Part shown: piece by piece, positions 61,796-64,000 of the stretch
Layout: every line of letters starts with the position of its first letter
Numbering within the stretch: position 1 is the stretch's first letter
Source of the DNA: Bin5 sp965208965
GTDB lineage: Bacteria; Chloroflexota; Anaerolineae; Caldilineales; Caldilineaceae
NCBI GenBank assembly: GCA_965208965.1
Contig: OZ242384.1
Location: 5,146,001-5,210,000, forward strand
Length of the DNA: 64,000 nt
Reading direction: 5' to 3'
Translations under genes and position numbers: made by a program
Notes under the pieces: generated by a model
The model's database searches: none
Told to the model about the DNA's origin: nothing
Seen by the model: only the letters and a program-made list of their open reading frames with translations

Positions 61796-62824
61796 TCAAC
61801 CGCACAGGGACTTGACCGTCTCGACTACGTAGTCAGCGTTCGGGATCGTCAGGTCTTCCATCGCCGGAGAAAACGGAACAGGTACGTTCATCGCTCCAAT
61901 GCGCTTAACCGGAGCATCGAGATAGTAGAATGCGCCGTCGGCAATGACTGATGCAATTTCACCTGTGACGCCATACTGCCGGTAGCCCTCATCCAGTACG
62001 AGCGCCCGACTGGTCTTGCGGGCGGACTGGACCAGCGTATCCGCGTCAAGCGGGGTCGTCGTGCGGGGATCGATAAGCTCGGCACTGATACCGATCGAAG
62101 CCAGTTTGTCGACTGCTTCCAGGGCTACGTACACCATTGAGCTGGTGGCGACGATGGTGATGTCGTCACCGGAACGCTTTACGTCAGCCTGACCCAAGGG
62201 AAGAGTATACTCCTCTTCGGGTACCGGTCCCTGTTCCTGATAGAGCATTTTATCTTCGAAGATAACGACGGGATTTTCGTCGCGGATGGCACTTTTCATC
62301 AACCCTTTGGCGTCGAACGGCGTTGCGGGCAGGGCTACCTTCAGACCGGGGATGTGACTGAAGAGGGCATGCAGAGACTGGCTATGCTGGGCGGCAGAGC
62401 GGCGGCTGGCCCCCAGGGTCGTCCGCAGGACCATGGGCACTGTCAGTTTACCGCCGGACATGTAGTGGGTCTTGGCTGCTTGGTTGACCAATTGGTCCAT
62501 CACCAGGGTGGTGAAGTCGCCAAACATGATGTCCACAATGGGCCGCATTCCCGTGATAGCCGCGCCCACGCCGATGCCTGCGATACCTGCCTCCGAAATG
62601 GGGGAGTCGATGACGCGCTCAGGGCCGAACTCATCCAGCAGACCGACAAGCACTTTGAAAACCGAGCCGGCTGCAGCGACGTCCTCGCCAATTACAAAAA
62701 CGCGCTCATCGCGAGCCATCTCTTCAGCAATAGCTTCACGTATAGCCTGGCCGAACGTTATCTGACGTTCTCCCGGCGCGTGAATGGCCGGGCTGCAATG
62801 GATTCCGTTCTCAAGCGTAGACAT
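61796..62824 (-). CDS. Oxoacid dehydrogenase E1 component, beta subunit (second cluster)
   Basis: The 342-residue protein contains ITFGQAIREAIAEEMARD, GEDVAAAGSVFKV, SEAGIAGIGVGAAITGMRPIV, and GASRRSAAQHSQSLHA, all typical of E1-beta. The ATG at 62824 overlaps the end of E1-alpha by 14 bases and has GAGGTGG seven bases ahead within that gene, so translation is coupled. A start at 62887 is possible but its added stretch reads as an out-of-frame part of E1-alpha. It forms the E1 heterotetramer with the alpha subunit. Confidence 0.92.
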   Translation of the reverse strand: MSTLENGIHCSPAIHAPGERQITFGQAIREAIAEEMARDERVFVIGEDVAAAGSVFKVLVGLLDEFGPERVIDSPISEAGIAGIGVGAAITGMRPIVDIMFGDFTTLVMDQLVNQAAKTHYMSGGKLTVPMVLRTTLGASRRSAAQHSQSLHALFSHIPGLKVALPATPFDAKGLMKSAIRDENPVVIFEDKMLYQEQGPVPEEEYTLPLGQADVKRSGDDITIVATSSMVYVALEAVDKLASIGISAELIDPRTTTPLDADTLVQSARKTSRALVLDEGYRQYGVTGEIASVIADGAFYYLDAPVKRIGAMNVPVPFSPAMEDLTIPNADYVVETVKSLCG

Positions 62825-63803
62825 GACGGTCCACCTCGCTTTCACTGGGGAACGACGCCTCTTCGGCGAAAGCAACCGCGTCGTCAACGGCTGTCTTTAC
62901 TTCCTGCTGGATTCGCTCCAGGACATGCTCTTCCGCCTGCTTACTCTTCAACAGCCAGTCCTCGAGAAGAGTCAGCGGGTCCCGCTTGGCCCATTCCTCT
63001 TCCTCTTCGCGAGTACGGTAGGGGCGGTCGATATCGCCGACATGATGCCCGCGGAATCGATAGGTGTTGCAGACGAGGAAGGCCGGACCGCCTCCTTTGC
63101 GCGCCCGGTCGATGACAAGGCGGGCGGTGGCATGCACCGTGCGGATGTCCTGGCCGTCGATAGCCTGCGCATGGACGCCGAAGCCCGAGGCCCGACCGAC
63201 CATGGAGCCGGCTGCGGCCTTGGAGTTGTGCGTATACTCGCCATACTGGTTGTTTTCGCAGACATAGATTACAGGCAGCTTCCAGAGCTGGGCCATATTC
63301 ATCGACTCGTACAACAGACCCTGCCCCAATGCGCCGTCGCCAAAGAAACAGACCGAAACCTGATCGGTTCCCCGCAGCTTAATAGACATGCCTGCGCCGG
63401 TCGCGATGCCTGCGCTGCCGCCGACGATGCCATTGGCGCCCAGGTTGCCGGTTTCCTGATCGGCGATGTGCATCGAGCCGCCTTTGCCGCGGCAGTAGCC
63501 GGCTTCCTTGCCCAAAAGCTCTGCGAACATTTTGTCCAGCGCTGCGCCCTTGGCCAGGCAGTGGCCGTGGCCGCGGTGCGTGCTGGTGATGTAGTCGTCC
63601 TGGCGCAGGGCTTCGCAGATTCCGACGGCGATTGCTTCCTCGCCGATGTAGAGGTGCGTAATGCCCGGCATGCGCGCGCTGGTGTAGAGCTCGTTGGCGG
63701 TTTCCTCGAAAGTGCGAATCTTGACCATCTGCTCATAGGCCTGGAGCCAATGTTCGGCGTCCAATTCATTTACGCTCGGTTTGGTATCGTTCGTTTCACT
63801 CAT
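62811..63803 (-). CDS. Oxoacid dehydrogenase E1 component, alpha subunit (second cluster)
   Basis: The 330-residue TPP-binding subunit has the HRGHGHCLAKGA, GKGGSMHIAD, and FFGDGALGQGLLYESMNMA to ENNQYGEYT motifs. RFRGHHVGDIDRPYRT is near the regulatory loop. It is preceded, 28 bases away, by the end of an SDR gene on the same strand and is followed by E1-beta. The whole operon reads SDR, E1-alpha, E1-beta, E2, aldolase. It is a divergent paralogue of the alpha subunit at 36707. Confidence 0.93.
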   Translation of the reverse strand: MSETNDTKPSVNELDAEHWLQAYEQMVKIRTFEETANELYTSARMPGITHLYIGEEAIAVGICEALRQDDYITSTHRGHGHCLAKGAALDKMFAELLGKEAGYCRGKGGSMHIADQETGNLGANGIVGGSAGIATGAGMSIKLRGTDQVSVCFFGDGALGQGLLYESMNMAQLWKLPVIYVCENNQYGEYTHNSKAAAGSMVGRASGFGVHAQAIDGQDIRTVHATARLVIDRARKGGGPAFLVCNTYRFRGHHVGDIDRPYRTREEEEEWAKRDPLTLLEDWLLKSKQAEEHVLERIQQEVKTAVDDAVAFAEEASFPSESEVDRHVYA

Positions 63804-63831
63804 AGCGTCACCCCATGGTTAGACCGGATTC

Positions 63832-64000
63832 TTACCAGTGCATGACCCAGCCACTATCAACGTTAATGGCCTGGCCAGTGATATTGCGGGCGTGTTCAGA
63901 GGCCAGGAAGACGACGGTGGAGGCGATTTCCTCCTGGGAAACAAGGCGGCCCAGAACGGCTAAGCGGCCGATCTTTTCGGTACACCATTCTTCGTAGGTG
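63832..64000 (-). CDS. SDR family oxidoreductase, C-terminal end (partial)
   Basis: The last 55 residues of a short-chain dehydrogenase lie in the window: LGRLVSQEEIASTVVFLASE, then NITGQAINVDSGWVMHW and TAA at 63834-63832. The GQAINVDSGW ending is typical of SDR enzymes that end in a cofactor-binding loop and final strand. The catalytic part and start are beyond the window edge. It is the first visible gene of the second oxoacid dehydrogenase operon. Confidence 0.82.
   Translation of the reverse strand, partial: TYEEWCTEKIGRLAVLGRLVSQEEIASTVVFLASEHARNITGQAINVDSGWVMHW

Noticed and set aside
1..64000. CRISPR arrays, rRNA and tRNA genes
   Set aside because: I saw no regularly spaced repeats, no rRNA-like stretches and no convincing tRNA cloverleaf with a T-arm; a scan with a covariance model would be needed to exclude a divergent tRNA.

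Overview
The window is about 64 kb of moderately GC-rich bacterial chromosome. The gene set suggests a heterotrophic member of the Chloroflexota, probably Anaerolineae/Caldilineales. The grounds are lipoproteins with long Ala/Pro/Glu tethers, several enolase-superfamily sugar-acid dehydratases, split sugar ABC importers, Gfo/Idh/MocA oxidoreductases, and GT-C/PTPS-related membrane glycosyltransferases of the kind common in that group. No rRNA or marker gene fixes the taxonomy, so this is inference.

Layout. (1) 1-5250: the tail of an unknown gene, a TIM-barrel sugar isomerase/epimerase, a Gfo/Idh/MocA dehydrogenase, an OSBS/N-acylamino-acid-racemase-type enolase and a DUF429 protein. (2) 5522-9428: two adjacent dynamin-like GTPases, the best candidate for an accessory (defence or membrane-remodelling) system. 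(3) 9596-17000: glnS, then hexuronate catabolism: a UxuB-like mannonate oxidoreductase, uxaC, a ketoglutarate-semialdehyde-type dehydrogenase and a galactonate-dehydratase-like enolase. (4) 17165-22964: housekeeping block of rpsT, nth, alr, a PHP phosphoesterase, a strong candidate for 6S RNA with its own promoter and terminator, and aspS. (5) 23109-31154: a beta-propeller protein, a three-gene sugar ABC importer (two permeases, one binding lipoprotein), a PIG-L deacetylase, a ferredoxin and a D-2-hydroxyacid dehydrogenase. (6) 31502-32992: a complete IS701-family element with 17-bp inverted repeats and a TTAG target duplication, inserted at the ribosome-binding site of an enolase-family gene. 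(7) 33007-40111: that enolase, a nonsense-interrupted BrnA-type antitoxin relic, a second hydroxyacid dehydrogenase, an SDR lacking the catalytic lysine, and a first E1-alpha/E1-beta/E2 oxoacid dehydrogenase operon. (8) 40494-48466: a second ABC importer with a Tat-exported binding lipoprotein, a rhamnonate-dehydratase-like enolase, a luciferase-like flavin oxidoreductase, a truncated permease relic, a Gfo/Idh/MocA oxidoreductase and a small membrane protein. (9) 48704-58043: four large membrane proteins on the minus strand, three of them GT39-like paralogues (the middle one frameshifted) and one PTPS-related protein. (10) 58309-64000: an M24 peptidase, an HpcH/HpaI aldolase, a second E2/E1-beta/E1-alpha operon and the end of an SDR.

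How the genes fit together: most describe uptake of plant- or algal-type sugars and sugar acids, dehydration or oxidation to 2-keto-3-deoxy acids and semialdehydes, and entry into central metabolism through oxoacid dehydrogenases. Neither ABC importer carries its own ATPase and neither oxoacid dehydrogenase carries its own E3, so both must share subunits encoded elsewhere. Function assignments rest on motif reading by eye; no database search was run.
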